Shown: positions 10,117-21,849, counted from the stretch's first letter. The stretch: DNA of 64,000 nucleotides from Orientallactaga sibirica (GCA_036365145.1 JAEOAD010000048.1:16499001-16563000), one strand, 5' to 3'. The notes: generated by a model from the letters alone, not told the origin. A program made the numbers and translations.

Positions 10117-10480
10117 TTAAAAAAGAAGTAGAGAGACAAAATACAGACTCAGACAAGTCACATTTTTTTTTCAAGAATACAGAGAGAATATCTGTTAATT
10201 TCGGAATAGTGTCTTGAGACCAGGACTTTCATGGGGGAGCAGTGAGATCTATTTCGTATCAGTTCAAGAGTTTCAGAGAATGGGCCCAGAGGCAGGACGA
10301 AGGAGGGGAACTCTGGGGAAGAGAGATGTGGATCAGTGGGAGGCAGGTGCAGCTTTGGTTAGGGGGTGACTGGTTGCAGAAGGAAAGTGGCTGCCAGGCA
10401 GGTATACAGGGACTTCAGAAATCCCAAGTGGAATAGCAAAAGGAGTGGAAGGGAGCAGAGGAAAGCCAAACTGGCATCTG
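10117..10480. other. Unique sequence
   Basis: Nothing recognised. Confidence 0.4.
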
Positions 10481-10487
10481 AACAGAG

Positions 10488-10518
<31 letters not shown>

Positions 10519-10680
10519 AGGTAAAAGAAACAGGATTGTGAAAAGAAAGAGGAAAGTGACACATGTAATAGGGAGGAGGAAGAGAGGGACAGAGAGATAG
10601 AGAAATAGACATGGAGAGACAGAGAGGAGAGAGACAGAGAGAACAGGGCATGTAGTTCAGGGAGAAGCCAAGTAAGAAGT
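10481..10680. repeat. Purine-rich low-complexity DNA with (AG)n
   Basis: A (AG)n core at 10487-10512 and a 200-bp strongly purine-biased stretch. The minus-strand Ser/Leu-rich ORFs across it are compositional artefacts. Confidence 0.9.
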
Positions 10681-11115
10681 GGGGGGGGGGTGGCCAAGGA
10701 GGCCTTACATGTTCCTCCTTTGGGGGAGGGGGAGCTTCCCTGGGAGGGAAGAGCCCTGAGAGAGGGCAGAGGTCTGAGCTGGTGATGAAGGAAGGAGCCA
10801 GGCTGGCTAAACCTCCCACGGAGCCCTTTTGGGGGAAGTCAGACCTTTGAAGCCTCAATTATGGCTGATGGGTAGAGGTAGAGGGAAATGAGTTCAGAGC
10901 TCTAAGAGTTTAGCTCTCAGGTGAGGGAGGGAGTGGGGATGAACCAGCCTGTACTGGCCTGTCTATGCAAGAATGCTTACAATGACTGACGCTCACTGCA
11001 GGGATTGATCAGCATTCTTTGCTCAGAACCCTTGCTCTCTAGTCACGTGTGGTGTGTGTGAAGGGGTGCAGCGAATTTAGTAGTGGAAAACCAGAAAAGC
11101 ATGGGTTTTGTAATA
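10681..11115. other. Unique G-rich sequence
   Basis: Includes a run of ten or so G at 10681-10690. No repeat family or exon recognised. Confidence 0.4.
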
Positions 11116-11118
11116 AAT

Positions 11119-11130
11119 ATTATCTATCTG

Positions 11131-11186
<56 letters not shown>

Positions 11187-11196
11187 CCTACCGTCT
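11119..11196. repeat. (CTAT)n microsatellite
   Basis: About 17 tetranucleotide units, the best short-tandem-repeat marker in the left half of the window. Confidence 0.97.
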
Positions 11197-11204
11197 ATCT
11201 GGAT

Positions 11205-11308
11205 AGGGCATCACTCTGTAGCCCAAGTTGGTCTTGAATACACAATCCTCCTGTCTTAACCTTCTGGTACTGGGCTTATTGGCACATGCTACTATGCCTA
11301 GCTTTTGT
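11205..11308 (-). mobile_element. Old B1-related SINE fragment
   Basis: 'catcactctgtagcccaagt' to 'ggcacatgctactatgccta' matches the general minus-strand B1 plan with heavy divergence. Confidence 0.6.
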
Positions 11309-11660
11309 CAATTTATTGAATGAGCTTTATCAGGTATTAATTTCAGGCCTGCTAGGTACCCAGGTCACAGTTCCTCCCACCCACTCCATGTGAATTAGAA
11401 TATTGACAATGATATCAAACCATACACTGAAGTTAGGAGGCTCCCCCATGCCAAATGTCTAGGTGAGAAAACAAGTTTCCAGAAAGGGGATTCTCCTGGC
11501 TGGGCAACCCAGACAGGCTTATTGGAGGTGAAAGTCTTGAGAAGAGGGGCTGGTAGGCTCCCTGTTTCCTGCTCTAGAAGACTCTGCCTCAAACTGTCAG
11601 GACAGGAGTGCTACTTTTGTGCTCCCATGTCTACAAATAAGCTGCTCACACAGGCTGCAG
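11309..11660. other. Unique sequence
   Basis: Nothing recognised. Confidence 0.4.
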
Positions 11661-11667
11661 AGGTATC

Positions 11668-11906
11668 TTTTTAATCTTTTTTTTTTTTTTTTTTTTGAGA
11701 GAGAGAGAGACAGAGAGACAGAGAGGAAGAGGTAGAGAGAGAATGGGCATGCCAGGACTTCTCAGACACTGTGGAAGAACTCCAGATGCATGCACCCCCT
11801 TGTGGTCACTTTTTGTGCCTGGCTAAATGTGGGATCTGGAGATTCGAACAGGCGTTCTTAGGCTTCCCAGGTAGGCACCTTAACCACTAAGCCATCTCTC
11901 CAGCCC
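11668..11906 (-). mobile_element. B2-like SINE, long variant
   Basis: Minus-strand copy of the variant with the extra 'cccccttgtggtcactttttgtgcctggcta' type centre. Poly-T of about 20 at the left. Confidence 0.9.
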
Positions 11907-12476
11907 TACAGAGGTATATTTTGCAAGCCCTTGCCAAGGGAGGAGGCACCTCTAGACAGTGTGACGAGCACACTCACAAAGGCAATGACAGTGGGGAGGA
12001 GGTTTGAAGAACACCCCAGATGCTTGGAGGGATCTATGCTTCTTCTGTTTGGGGGAGAGGGCCAGCTACTGGGGTTGGAACGTGGAGTCTTGCAGATGTT
12101 AGGCAAATGCCATTCTGCTATGCGGTAGCCTCCCCCTACAGGGCTCTCTGAAGGCCTCAGTTGTACCTTTTAAAGGATCATAGGACAGGACTGGTTCTTA
12201 CCTGAGGCTGTTCATGGAAGCCCTCAGGCTGGCCAGTTGTGCTGGTATGCATGTTTCCCCTCCCTTTAATTTTTTACCTCTCATCAAGGAGATTCAATGA
12301 TACCTTAGCCGCAGGCAGCAGAACGATAGAGGAGGCGTGGGACTCTGGAAATCCCTGGGCTTGTGCAGCAGGGCTTAACTGTCTCCCTCTCTGAGAAATG
12401 ATCTTGCAGTCTCCTGTTCTCTAGCCTGTGGGACTTAAGAGTTCTAAGCCTTTCGTCTGGATCAGAAACAAAAGGG
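11907..12476. other. Unique sequence
   Basis: Nothing recognised. Confidence 0.4.
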
Positions 12477-12479
12477 CAG

Positions 12480-12572
12480 GGCTGGGGCTGTAGCACAGTG
12501 GTAAAGTGCCTTCTCTGCATCAGTGAGGCCCTGGGTTTGATCCCAGCATTGAAGAAAGAATAAAAGAAAAAG
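12480..12572 (+). mobile_element. ID element (BC1-type SINE)
   Basis: 'ggctggggctgtagcacagt' followed by 'gccctgggtttgatcccagc' and an A-rich tail. This is the tRNA-Ala-like ID body with A and B box positions, diverged from consensus. A retroposed copy, not a tRNA gene. Confidence 0.85.
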
Positions 12573-12830
12573 TAACTGTCATCCTGGGCAGAGAAATGAC
12601 AAGAGCAGGCAGCAGCTGCTGTTAGTCTGAGCTTGGTTTGAGAATTTTCTTCATGTTCTCTCTGTCCAGCCACTGCTGAGGGTCAAGAAAACAGTGATGA
12701 GGCTCACAGGCAAGGGTAGGTTGTCAGAACACTGGCTCTAAACACTGGGCTTGGGTGTGACTGGGAACCGCCTCCTGCACTCCTCTATCTACAAAGTGAA
12801 AAACTCCGTTGTGCAAGGGGCTCATGCCTC
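12573..12830. other. Unique sequence
   Basis: Nothing recognised. Confidence 0.4.
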
Positions 12831-13190
12831 GGAGGTATTAGCGGGAGCCAGTGACGAAATGTTTCAGACAGCTTTGGCACCGGCAATGGCATGAGATGGG
12901 CTCCATTACCACATGAACAATGATATCATATTCTCTAACCACAGGGTACGTTACACACAGCTTCATATTAAAATGAGGAGACCGTTTTATCATTTCCTTT
13001 CCATGAAATGCAAATAATAGGAAGCCAGTGTTTTGGCCTAAGTTCCTGCACATTTCATGCTATAAATCAAAATGGGGTCACTCATGCTAAATATCCACAA
13101 TACAGGTACTCAGCTGTTTATCTGCTCTAAGGGGTGGTAGTAGCCAATTTCAATTGGCATGATAATGAGGTCCCCAAAATACCCTAATGT
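12831..13190. other. Unique sequence with perfect POU octamer, candidate regulatory element
   Basis: Repeat-free. A perfect ATGCAAAT octamer lies at 13008-13015, within AT-rich DNA that has no repeat signature. Function is not shown. Confidence 0.3.
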
Positions 13191-13246
13191 CAACCCATCA
13201 GTTGTTTTTCTTGTGTTATGTCTCCCTATCTCAGGAAAGTTACTTT

Positions 13247-13476
13247 AACTTTTTTTGTTTATTTATTTTTATTTATTTATTAGCAGACAGAAAGAGAAAG
13301 AGAGAGAGAGAGAGAGAATGGGGGCGCACCAGGTCCTCCAGCCACTGCAAACAAACTCCAGATGCATGCACCCCCTTGTGCATCTGGCTTATGTGGGTAC
13401 TGGGGAATTGAGCCTCGAACCAGGGTCCTTAGGCTTCACAGGCAAGCACTTAACCGCTAAGCCATCTCTCCAGCCC
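13247..13476 (-). mobile_element. B2-like SINE with clear target-site duplication
   Basis: Flanked by AGGAAAGTTACTTT (13233-13246) and AGGAAAGTAACTTT (13477-13490), 13 of 14 identical. Full length with (GA)n. Confidence 0.95.
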
Positions 13477-13490
13477 AGGAAAGTAACTTT

Positions 13491-14445
13491 GAAATGATCA
13501 GTATGCTTGGTTGTTTTTATGTCTGCTTTCCTCAAGCCCTTTTCTGTCTATACCAGCCCCCTCCTCTTGGAGAGGAGACCCACCAGAAGGTCAGACCCCC
13601 TTCTATCCAGATTCATGGTCTCACTGATAAAAAGCAAAAGCACAGCAGGCCAGGGATCACAAGTTGTATTTAGAAGAGGAAAGAGAAGTATGCACACTGG
13701 ATACCAGTGCAGAGACTATTGTGAGTGAGGGCTGCACTGGGGCAGGATGGGATGTGTCTCGCATTGTGCTACCTGCTGGCTATTTATGGGTGGTTTGAAC
13801 ACATTAAAATTATTTATACATATATGTGATTCTGTCATTGGTTTCTGAGGGGTCACATGTGCTGTGTAGATCTTTGAGGCCATGAGCATTTGCAGGGGAA
13901 CCATGAGTGCCAACCGTGATCATCTGCCAGGGGGCTGGGAGCTTATATTGATTGGTGATGGTTTTGAAAATCAGAGAATATCTAGAAGGACAGAATACGC
14001 TCCCTTTCTTATGAACAAGAGGACCAGGCAGTTGATATTAAAAGTGTAATGCGTAGGTGTGGGACATGAAATATAGCTCTTACCTCAAAGGGAACAAAGG
14101 ATAGTTTGTTCTGGAGCCAAATATGAAATGACCATGGCCTGCGAACACAGATTTAGATTATGCCAAATTCCATGTTCCAACGTGGTAACAGTTTTGTGAA
14201 ACTTTTAGAGTTCCAGAACAAAAGAAAGGCACACACACATCCTGGCACTCTTTAAATATATTGGTGGAAACATCGGATAGGCAGGTTCTAATGAGGCAAG
14301 GTCATCTCCACTAGCGGCCTCAGATGCTCTCTGATGACATCCCAAGCCTTTGCTTTGTAGAACCTGGTGGTCTGTTAGCACATTCCACAAAGGTTTCACC
14401 TGATAGTCACCAGGGTGTTAGACCAAACACAGAGGTGAGCAGTCA
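13491..14445. other. Unique sequence
   Basis: Nothing recognised over about 950 bp. Confidence 0.45.
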
Positions 14446-14449
14446 GTGT

Positions 14450-14565
14450 TTTTTAAAATTATTATTATTTTTTTTGTTGACAACTTCTATACTTATAGAC
14501 AATAAACCATATTTCCCTCTCCTCCCCACCCCCATTCCCCTTCAGAACTCCATTCTCCATCATGG
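14450..14565 (-). mobile_element. L1 3'-end-like fragment
   Basis: T-rich start, then 'gttgacaacttctatactta', 'gacaataaaccata', a C-rich stretch and 'aactccattctccat'. The same kind of tail occurs at 23165 and 48954, the latter continuing into an L1 3' UTR. Confidence 0.55.
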
Positions 14566-15905
14566 ACAAAAGACAGCTCAAGATAACGTGGCTCTGAACC
14601 GGTGACATTCCATCTCTCTGCGATCAGACACTCTATTCAGTCAAACCCGCCTTGTTTGCAGTAGCTGCAGCTGCCTTTCTGGAACTCTCATTCATGCACA
14701 CAGAGTTGGTCGTTAGCATTGATCTCTGCCTCCCCGCCTAGGGACTCTTTCTCACTTTACTTGGACCAGCAGACCACATATTCTATTTTATAGTTCTAGA
14801 ATTGAAAATAAAGTGAATTATAATAAAATGTCGGCATTAGAATGTTGTCCTTTGACATCTTACATCCTTCCAAAGTTTCTCTGTTTCACTTGCCAACAGC
14901 CATTAATCCAGATGACAGCCAGAGCTTTGGGTGGGACACAGGAGGCAATGGGGTCGGTGTGATCTCAGTCTCTTGGAAACTTCTGCTTTTTCCTTATCCC
15001 TTCCAGGGCATGAGTCATCCCTGGAAGTGGCCCTACATGTCCTGTCTTGGGAGCACACTTGTCATAGGCTCCTCACTGACAGGCATGCGGACTCTGATAG
15101 CCAATGAGTGAGCAAGAAACAACGGGCAGGTTAGGGTTGCACTGTCACAGGCCAGCTCTTATCCAGCCGCTTTACCAGGTCTGATTAGCCTGGGTTTGTG
15201 TCTTTTCCCTACTAAGCTAGCCTGTGCAGGCATTCCTGTGCTGTCGGCCCTGTCTCCTGGCTCACAGCAATAGCTCACTCTTTGTCACTCTCACTCTGTC
15301 CCTCATCCCCTCCCTTGGGAATTCTTCCCACTTTCTCCCATATCTACTGGTATGAAAATTGCCTCACACGTTAGAAGGCAAGAATCTGATGCAATTGTGT
15401 ACTCTGAAAATTCAAATCCCAGCTCCACCTCATGTCTCACTGTATCAGCCAGGGACAGAGTAGATAATAAACAACCTCCAAATCTCCACTTGAACAACAC
15501 AGACTTTTTGTTTTCCAAGCCCTGCCACACATTCAGTGCGGGTCTGCAGGTGGGAAATGGGATTATGCCCCTTGGCTACTAGAAGCACGGATTCTGGGAT
15601 TTGCCACAGAGAGAAGAGGGAAGAGGCCTTCTGTTCAAGGTCGGGGCTTTGATGTGCTCTTCTCTAGCCGATGGCTACCAGCTTTGGAGCAGCTCCTAAA
15701 CCCAAGGGGCGGAGCATCGTGCTGCTTCAGGAACCAAGGGACAGAGGAGATTTAGATGTTAGTGAAGATAAATGAGTGACTGCCCTCGTTTTCATTCAGA
15801 AGACAGTAACATAAACAATAATAAGAATCTCATAGAATGATGGAGAATATATATTATATATTTATCATTTTTCATTTATAATTTATCACCAGTAATATAC
15901 ATGCT
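14566..15905. other. Unique sequence
   Basis: About 1.3 kb with no repeat; short ORFs only, no splice-and-frame pattern I would defend. Confidence 0.45.
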
Positions 15906-15916
15906 ATCATTTTCTG

Positions 15917-16123
15917 TATTTTTAAAATATTTATTTATTTATTTATTTGAGAGAGTGAGAAAGAGAGAGAGAGAGGGCGCGCCAGGGCTTCCTGGCCACT
16001 GCAAACGAACTCCAGATGCATGATCCGCCTTGAGATCTGGCTTATGTGGGTTCTGGGGAATTGAACCATGGTCCTTTGGCTTTGCAGGCAAATGCCTTAA
16101 CTGCTGCACCATCTCTCCAGCCC
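15917..16123 (-). mobile_element. B2-like SINE
   Basis: Minus-strand copy between CATTTTCTG repeats at 15908-15916 and 16124-16132. Confidence 0.92.
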
Positions 16124-16269
16124 CATTTTCTGGGTTTTGATGCTATTTTACTGTCATCTCAATGACTTCCTGGAATGTATACTGAAGGCAGAGAGTCCCT
16201 GAGAGGCCATCCAGCCCAGATTCTCAGGGAAAACATGATTGTCACTTTCATTTTGTTCTGTGGTCCTGC

Positions 16270-16341
16270 AGATTGAGCCCAGCGCCTGGCCCATGCTAGC
16301 TAGGCAGGTGCTGTATAGCGGAGCTATATCCCTCGCCCAGA
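16270..16341 (-). mobile_element. ID-like SINE fragment
   Basis: 'attgagcccagcgcctggcc' to 'gcggagctatatccctcgcc' is the reverse complement of an ID body, diverged. Confidence 0.65.
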
Positions 16342-16402
16342 ACACGATGGTGGTACTTTCAATATTTGACCCCATAGACTTAGGTGTTTTATGAAGATTG
16401 TA

Positions 16403-16890
16403 ATTTGTGTCTCCAGCCACCTGGCTGGAGGAGGTGTCACTGGATCCTGGAGTCCAGCCCTAAGGCGAGTTTGGAAGCAGATCTTGATTCTAGCCCAAAG
16501 ATGTGCAGAGAGCGTTTTTTTTTTTTAAGGTAGGGTCTCACTCTAGTTCAGGCTGACCTGGAATTCACTATGTAGTCTCAGGGTGGCCTCAAACTCACAG
16601 AGATCCTTGATCGTCCTACCTCTGCCTCCCAAGTGCTGGGATTAAAGGTGTGCGCCACCACACCTAGCGGACAGAGTAGTATTGAGCTCTGGCAGTTCGT
16701 GTTTGCTGGTGGTGCTGGCTGTGTGGCAGTTTCTCTCCGCTTGGGTCTGTGAGAGGGAGCCAGCTTCATCCACCACTGATGCAACTTGCCCTGGATCTGT
16801 AGCCCTGAAATAGTTCCCTTCTCCCTTACATTGTGGCTGGTTGGATGTTCGTCCCAGCAATGCGGAGCTGACTACAGCAATGACTTTTAG
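16403..16890 (+). mobile_element. MaLR-like LTR, split by a B1
   Basis: 'ggctggaggaggtgtcactg' and, after the B1 at 16516-16669, a region ending 'cagcaatgcggagctgacta'. A sister copy at 44060-44400 has the same order of blocks. The ending resembles MaLR (ORR1/MT-type) LTR 3' ends. Outer boundaries approximate. Confidence 0.6.
16516..16669 (-). mobile_element. B1 SINE
   Basis: Full minus-strand B1 with poly-T, 'gtagggtctcactctagttc' to 'gtgcgccaccacacctagc'. Inserted in the MaLR-like LTR. Confidence 0.95.
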
Positions 16891-16899
16891 AATGAGATC

Positions 16900-16956
16900 A
16901 GCCTCTGATTGGTAGTCCTGCCATTTAAAGGCTGTGTGATCTTGAAATATTTACTG
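16900..16956 (+). mobile_element. Possible MIR fragment
   Basis: 'tagtcctgccatttaaaggc' then 'tgtgtgatcttg' resembles the MIR left part. Short and weak. Confidence 0.35.
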
Positions 16957-16979
16957 ATCTGATATATGTCTTGTTTTCT

Positions 16980-17199
16980 TAAAATATTTTTAAATATTAT
17001 TTATTTGAGAGAGAGAAAGAGGTGGAGAGAAAGAGAAAGAGAGAGAGAGAGGATGGGCATGCAAGGGCCTCCAGCCATTGCAAACTCCAGATGCATGCAC
17101 CTCCTTGTGCATCTGGCTTATGTGGGTCCTGCAGAATCAAACTGGGATCCTTTGGCTTTGCAGGCAAAAGCCTGAACCGCTAAGCCATCTCTCCAGCCT
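16980..17199 (-). mobile_element. B2-like SINE
   Basis: Minus-strand full-length copy. A 187-codon plus-strand frame starting inside it (17078) is not a gene. Confidence 0.92.
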
Positions 17200-18290
17200 T
17201 ATTTCCTCATTTCTAATAGAGGCTAATCACTGCACTTGTCTTTGGAAATGGAAGGAGATCAGGAGATGGGATCAGCGGTCTCAGCTCCACTTCTCGACAA
17301 ATATGAACATGGATACTTTATTACCTGCTTGGTTTCAAATGCCCTTTTCCTCACCAGTTGACGGCCCAGGCGACAGTGCACAGAAATCCCATGAAGCTGT
17401 GATGTCCACATATCTGACTGTGGTTGTCCCCATGTCCCCGTCTCACAACTCCACTACTGAAGTGAGTGGATATTTTGCCACTACCAACTCCCCCAGCAAC
17501 ACTCTGCCCCTTGTCCATGAGCTACTGCCCACCTCTCTATGGGCTTCCTTTAGCCGTCTTGATTTTCATGTCTGTATCTTTGGAAGGCAACTCCTTTCTC
17601 TATACAGTGGAGTACTTGCTAACTGGCTGACCTCTGTATAACAGTTCTCTAATGCAAATTATCCTAAGGCAGGCAGTGAAGGTGCAGTTCAAGGATGGCT
17701 GGGTGTGGTGCTTGCCTTGCCTGGCTTACTGCACTGCCAGGGTTTTGAACAGCTGTCTTCTTCTCCTTGGGGCGCTGTTAGACTGGCCTGCTCTGGGGAG
17801 CTTTGGTATAGATTATTTCCACTGGAGTCCTGGGTCCAGTGAGTCAGGGGACATGCCGAGGAGTATCCTGGGAAGGCCCCTGGCTGCTCAGCCCAGTGCT
17901 CATGGGGCCGGGGCCTGTCTATTCTCAGCCTCTAAGACTGTCGGCTCTGGCTCAGACAAGCACCGTCAGAGGTGTCATGCTGTGAGCATGCAGGCCCTAC
18001 ATGAGAGTTAGAGTGGGGAGAGGGCTGTGGGTCTCTCTCCCTGGATCGTGTCAGTGTCAGAGCTCGCATCCCCTCCGAACTGGCCAAAACCTGAGGTCTT
18101 CCTTCAAAGAGCCTGTTCCTTCCATGGGGGACCCAGCCACCTGTCTCCTCCCTTGAGCACTGGCCCACAAGCCACCTGCCTCCTACTGGCCAGTTCACCA
18201 TGCCCCAAGAAGGCAGACACAAAAAGCCCTGGCACTGTTCCTTCATTCTCTCCCTTGCTCCTTCTTTCAGCACGCAGGTGCATAGACCTT
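17200..18290. other. Unique sequence
   Basis: About 1.1 kb, GC-rich between 17700 and 18200. Open frames of 119-160 codons occur on both strands, but they overlap SINEs or each other and show no family match. Confidence 0.4.
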
Positions 18291-18303
18291 CTCTCTTTAT
18301 GTA

Positions 18304-18536
18304 GATTTTAAATTTTTGTTTATTTATTTGAAAGTGACAGAGAGAGAAAGAGGAGAGAGAGAGAGAGAGAAGAGAGAAAATGGGTACACCAGGGCCTCCA
18401 GCCACTGCAAACAAACTCTAGATGTATGCACCACCTTGTGCATCTGGCTTACATGGGTCCTGGGGAATCAAACCTCAAACGGAGGTCCTTAGGCTTCACA
18501 AGCAAGCACTTAACCACTAAGCCATCTCTCCAGCCC
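18304..18536 (-). mobile_element. B2-like SINE
   Basis: Minus-strand full-length copy with (GA)n at 18342-18377; head ends at 18536. Confidence 0.92.
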
Positions 18537-18691
18537 CCTTCTCTATATTTTATTGCCTGATTTATTTATTTTTTTTTTTTTGCCTCAGACTTCTAGTCTC
18601 TGCTCAGATATGGACCTTTCTTTTCTCTGTTTCTTTTTCCTTCTGCTCCTCCCCTCCCCCCTTTTAAAATATTGACTTCTAGGCCCTTTTA

Positions 18692-18909
18692 AAAAATATA
18701 TTTTCAGTTATTTGCATGCAGAGAGAGAGAAGATACAGAGGGCGCAGAGAGAACAGGTGCTCCAGGGCCTCTAGTGACTTCAAACGAGCTCTAGACATGA
18801 CACATGCATCACTTTGTACATCTGGCTTTATGTTGGTACTGGGGAATTGAACCTAGGTCACTAGACTTTGCAGGTGAGTGCCTTAACCACTGAGACGTCT
18901 TTCTAGTCC
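18692..18909 (-). mobile_element. B2-like SINE, diverged
   Basis: Older copy; head reads 'ctgagacgtctttctagtcc'. Confidence 0.85.
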
Positions 18910-18984
18910 ACTCCTCTCCTCTCTTTCTCTCTCTCTCTATCCTCTCCCGTCCTGGTTTCCTGGCTGGCATATCCACTGGCTTCC

Positions 18985-19030
18985 TGTGCACCCTTGTGCA
19001 TCTGGCTTGTCTGGAGTTCATTTGCATTTG
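18985..19030. mobile_element. Rearranged B2-like SINE scrap
   Basis: 'cacccttgtgcatctggctt' (minus-strand SINE) is followed at once by 'gtctggagttcatttgca' (plus-strand SINE), so two short SINE pieces lie in opposite orientations. Confidence 0.5.
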
Positions 19031-19480
19031 GTCAGGTGCTTTTAGCCAGCAATGTGAATAGTGAATGGAACTACAACAGGCCATCCAACGAAATGTGAGA
19101 CTGGTGGGCATTTTGTTCAAGGCAGCCCAGGTAGCTACAGAGTTCAATGACTGGCAATTAGGGACGTTGCCTCATCCCCAGTGTCTTTGCTTATTTATAG
19201 GAAAGCAAGCATCAGAAAGAGTGCTTGCAAAGACAAGTTGGAACAACTTAAAAGGTGTATCACTCACCCAGTGCCCTGGGAGATGTGAGTTTGTCTAAAA
19301 GGCACTGATACAATGAGGGTTATGTAGCAGGGAAGAGAGGCTTGTCTCAACTCTGAATACAGAACAAAGCAGAGACAATTTTATAGCCAAGGAACATGGC
19401 GAGGGATCAATGTCTGGCAAATGAGGAAGAGGGGACATCCTGGGGTCAGGGAGGGTGTGTTCTGGGTTAGATAGGATTAA
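19031..19480. other. Unique sequence
   Basis: Nothing recognised. Confidence 0.4.
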
Positions 19481-19482
19481 AA

Positions 19483-19724
19483 AAAAATTTCATTTATTTA
19501 TGTGAGAGAGGGAAAGTGAGAAAGAGAGGGAGGGAGGGAGGGAGGGAGGGAGGGAGGGGGAGAGATAATAGAGAGAGAATGGGTCAGGGCCTGTAGCCAC
19601 GGCAAACAAACTCCAGACGCATGTGCCACCTTGTGCATGGCTTATGTGGGTACCTGGGAATCAAAAACTGGGTCCTTTGGCTCTGCTGGAAAGTGTCTTA
19701 ACCACCTACCATTTCTCCAGCTCC
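19483..19724 (-). mobile_element. B2-like SINE with (GGGA)n
   Basis: Minus-strand copy whose purine segment is expanded to GGGA units (19528-19560). Confidence 0.9.
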
Positions 19725-19770
19725 CATTTTTATATTTTACTTATTTGAGAGAGAGAAAGTGGGAGTGTGA

Positions 19771-19802
<32 letters not shown>

Positions 19803-19918
19803 AAGTGGGAGTGTGTGAGAGAGACAGAAGAGAGAGAGAGAGAGAGAGAGAATGAGCCAGGGTCTGCAGTGCTGCAAATGAACTCCAGATGCATGTGCCA
19901 CCTTGTGCATCTGGCTTT
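19725..19918 (-). mobile_element. B2-like SINE, 5' truncated
   Basis: Tail and centre present ('tgcaaatgaactccagatgc', 'gtgcatctggctttt'), then host sequence; the head third is missing. Contains a duplicated 'gaaagtgggagtgtg' block in its purine segment. Confidence 0.88.
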
Positions 19919-20340
19919 TGATAAGGTTTTTGATGAAGCCAGGTTATGGTGAGAAGACATTGATTGAATTTAAGTAGGTATCAAGGTTGGAAGATTTTTT
20001 TCACTGTACTGATCCAACAAGATTCTTGCTGAAACTAATCAGAACTTAAGGCAGAACCAAGGTCAGTGGCTAGTCAAAAAGAACTTGGAGGATCCAACTC
20101 AAGTCTGGTCAAAAGAGCATCTTTTTTTGTCCCTCCGTTGACACCTTCAGCTTCTTCAGCCATTTTTGAGATTGTTATCCATGGGTGGAGATGAGAAAAA
20201 TTCCAGAGATAGACCAGAGTCCTCACCCAGAGTTTCCTAGTGCTTATCACCATTAGAGAAAGAGTGCAGACACAGAGGAAGTTTATTACACAGGGAAAGG
20301 ACACACCCAGGAGGAAGTGTGTGGGCTTTTCAAGAAAGAG
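19919..20340. other. Unassigned; possibly old retroelement sequence
   Basis: 'gaggaagtttattacacagg' near 20276 resembles a reversed polyA region of a rodent LTR, but no other landmarks support it. Confidence 0.3.
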
Positions 20341-20347
20341 TCACTAT

Positions 20348-20498
20348 TGCCCGCCGTGGTGGTGCACGCCTTTAATCCCAGCACTGGGGAGGCAGGGGTA
20401 GGAGGATCGCCATGAGTTGGAGGCCACCCTGAGACTACATAGTGAGTTCCAGCCTGGGCTAGAGTGAGACCCTACCAAAAAAAAAAAAAAAAAAGAAA
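20348..20498 (+). mobile_element. B1 SINE with target-site duplication
   Basis: Plus-strand B1 from 'gcccgccgtggtggtgcacg' to a poly-A, flanked by AGAGTCACTAT at 20337-20347 and 20499-20509. Missing the 'ggtca' of the usual 'ccaggtcagcctgg' motif. Confidence 0.95.
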
Positions 20499-20509
20499 AG
20501 AGTCACTAT

Positions 20510-21118
20510 GATCTTGGATAGCTCATTTTATGGACAAACTTTAATGGAGGGGAGGATGTCCATGAGTTCAAGCAAGAAATTTCTTGAGTTACAAAGTAAA
20601 AATTAGGTTCCAAGGTGAACATAGGGGTGAATATATATTCCCCCTCAGTTAGATAATATTCCTGATAGTATAGCACCAATCAAAGGTTGAAAAGGCTCCT
20701 GTGAGAATTCCCGTGTTGTAGCCCTATATATTTCTCCAGTGTTTTTATAATTATGTGTAGCCTGTGAAATGTTTTATTTGATATTTGGCATATTTATTCT
20801 GGCCAGTTTAATTTTATAGCTATCACCTCATGTGGAGTGAGCAGTTCTAATTTTAGAACTTTTAAAAATTCCAAATAACTGTCTCATAGGACACTTTGAC
20901 GACTCATGTGACCAAGAAACATGGGCCCTGAAGTTATAAAACACCATGAGTGTCATTGCCGTCGGAGGAGGCTGATTTGTTTTGTATAATTTAGATAAAA
21001 GATGTTGACTCAGCTCTTTGGGTAACCCTAATAAGAGTCAGTGGAGTTAAAGTTACTTTAAGATAGCTAGAAGTTTGATTAGATCGTAAAGGCTTTTAGA
21101 GTCCTTTATTGTATCTTT
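20510..21118. other. AT-rich unassigned sequence
   Basis: No family recognised. Composition matches the block that continues to about 26.4 kb. Confidence 0.4.
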
Positions 21119-21355
21119 AATTTTTTTTTTTATTATTTTAGAGAGACAGAGAAAGGGAGAGAGAAGAGAGAACTGGCATGCCAAGGCCTCAGCCACTGCC
21201 ATTGAACTCCAGATGTTTGCGTCACCTAGTGGACATGTACGATCTTTCATTTGCCTCACCTTTATGTGTCTGGCTTATGTGGGACCTGGAGAGTTAAACA
21301 TGGGTCTTTAGGCTTCACAGGAAAGTGTCTTAACCACTAAGCTATCTCTCCAGCC
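21119..21355 (-). mobile_element. B2-like SINE, long variant
   Basis: Minus-strand copy with the extra centre ('gcgtcacctagtggacatgt'). Confidence 0.88.
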
Positions 21356-21419
21356 CTTAACTTTTTTTTTTTTTAACAAACTCCATTTCAATGGCATCTT
21401 TTATTTCATTTTACTGTTT

Positions 21420-21574
21420 ACATTTTTTTTTACTTTTATTTTTTGAGGTAGGGTCTCACTCTAGCTCAGGCTGACCTGGAATTCACTATGTAGTCTCAGG
21501 GTGGCCTTGAACTCATGGAGATCCTCCTACCTCCCAAGTGCTGGAGTTAAAGGGATGCACCACCACGCCCAGCA
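21420..21574 (-). mobile_element. B1 SINE
   Basis: Minus-strand B1. CCTTAACTTTTT occurs at both flanks (about 21354 and 21577), consistent with a target-site duplication. Confidence 0.93.
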
Positions 21575-21619
21575 GCCCTTAACTTTTTATATTTGCATGT
21601 ATATGTGTATTTAGGCTTG

Positions 21620-21805
21620 TGAGTGTTGGGGGCAGGGTGTATGTGGAAGCCAGAGGATGACCACAGGTGTCAATCGACCATCCACCATTTTTGAGACAGT
21701 CTCTCATTGGCCTGAAGCCCACACATTAGGGTTGACTAGCTGGTCAGTGAGCTCCAGGGGTTCTCTGGTCTCTGCCTCCCCAGCACTGTGATTACAGTAT
21801 GTCAC
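21620..21805. repeat. Unassigned rodent repeat ('gtggaagccagaggatgacc' type)
   Basis: 'gtggaagccagaggatgacc', 'tttttgagacagtctctcat', 'ctctgcctccccagcactgt'. The same block order, split by microsatellite, is at 31740-32225. I recognise it as a dispersed rodent repeat but cannot name it. Confidence 0.55.
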
Positions 21806-21849
21806 TTGACATTTTTTTTCTTGAGGCAAGCTCAACAGACTGGACTTCT

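Noticed and set aside
12480..12572. tRNA-like sequence that could be called a tRNA gene
   Set aside because: It is an ID SINE with A-rich tail and diverged arms; the same applies to all B2-like SINE heads in the window.
17078..17641. 187-codon plus-strand ORF
   Set aside because: Starts inside a B2-like SINE and runs into unique DNA with no recognisable protein features.
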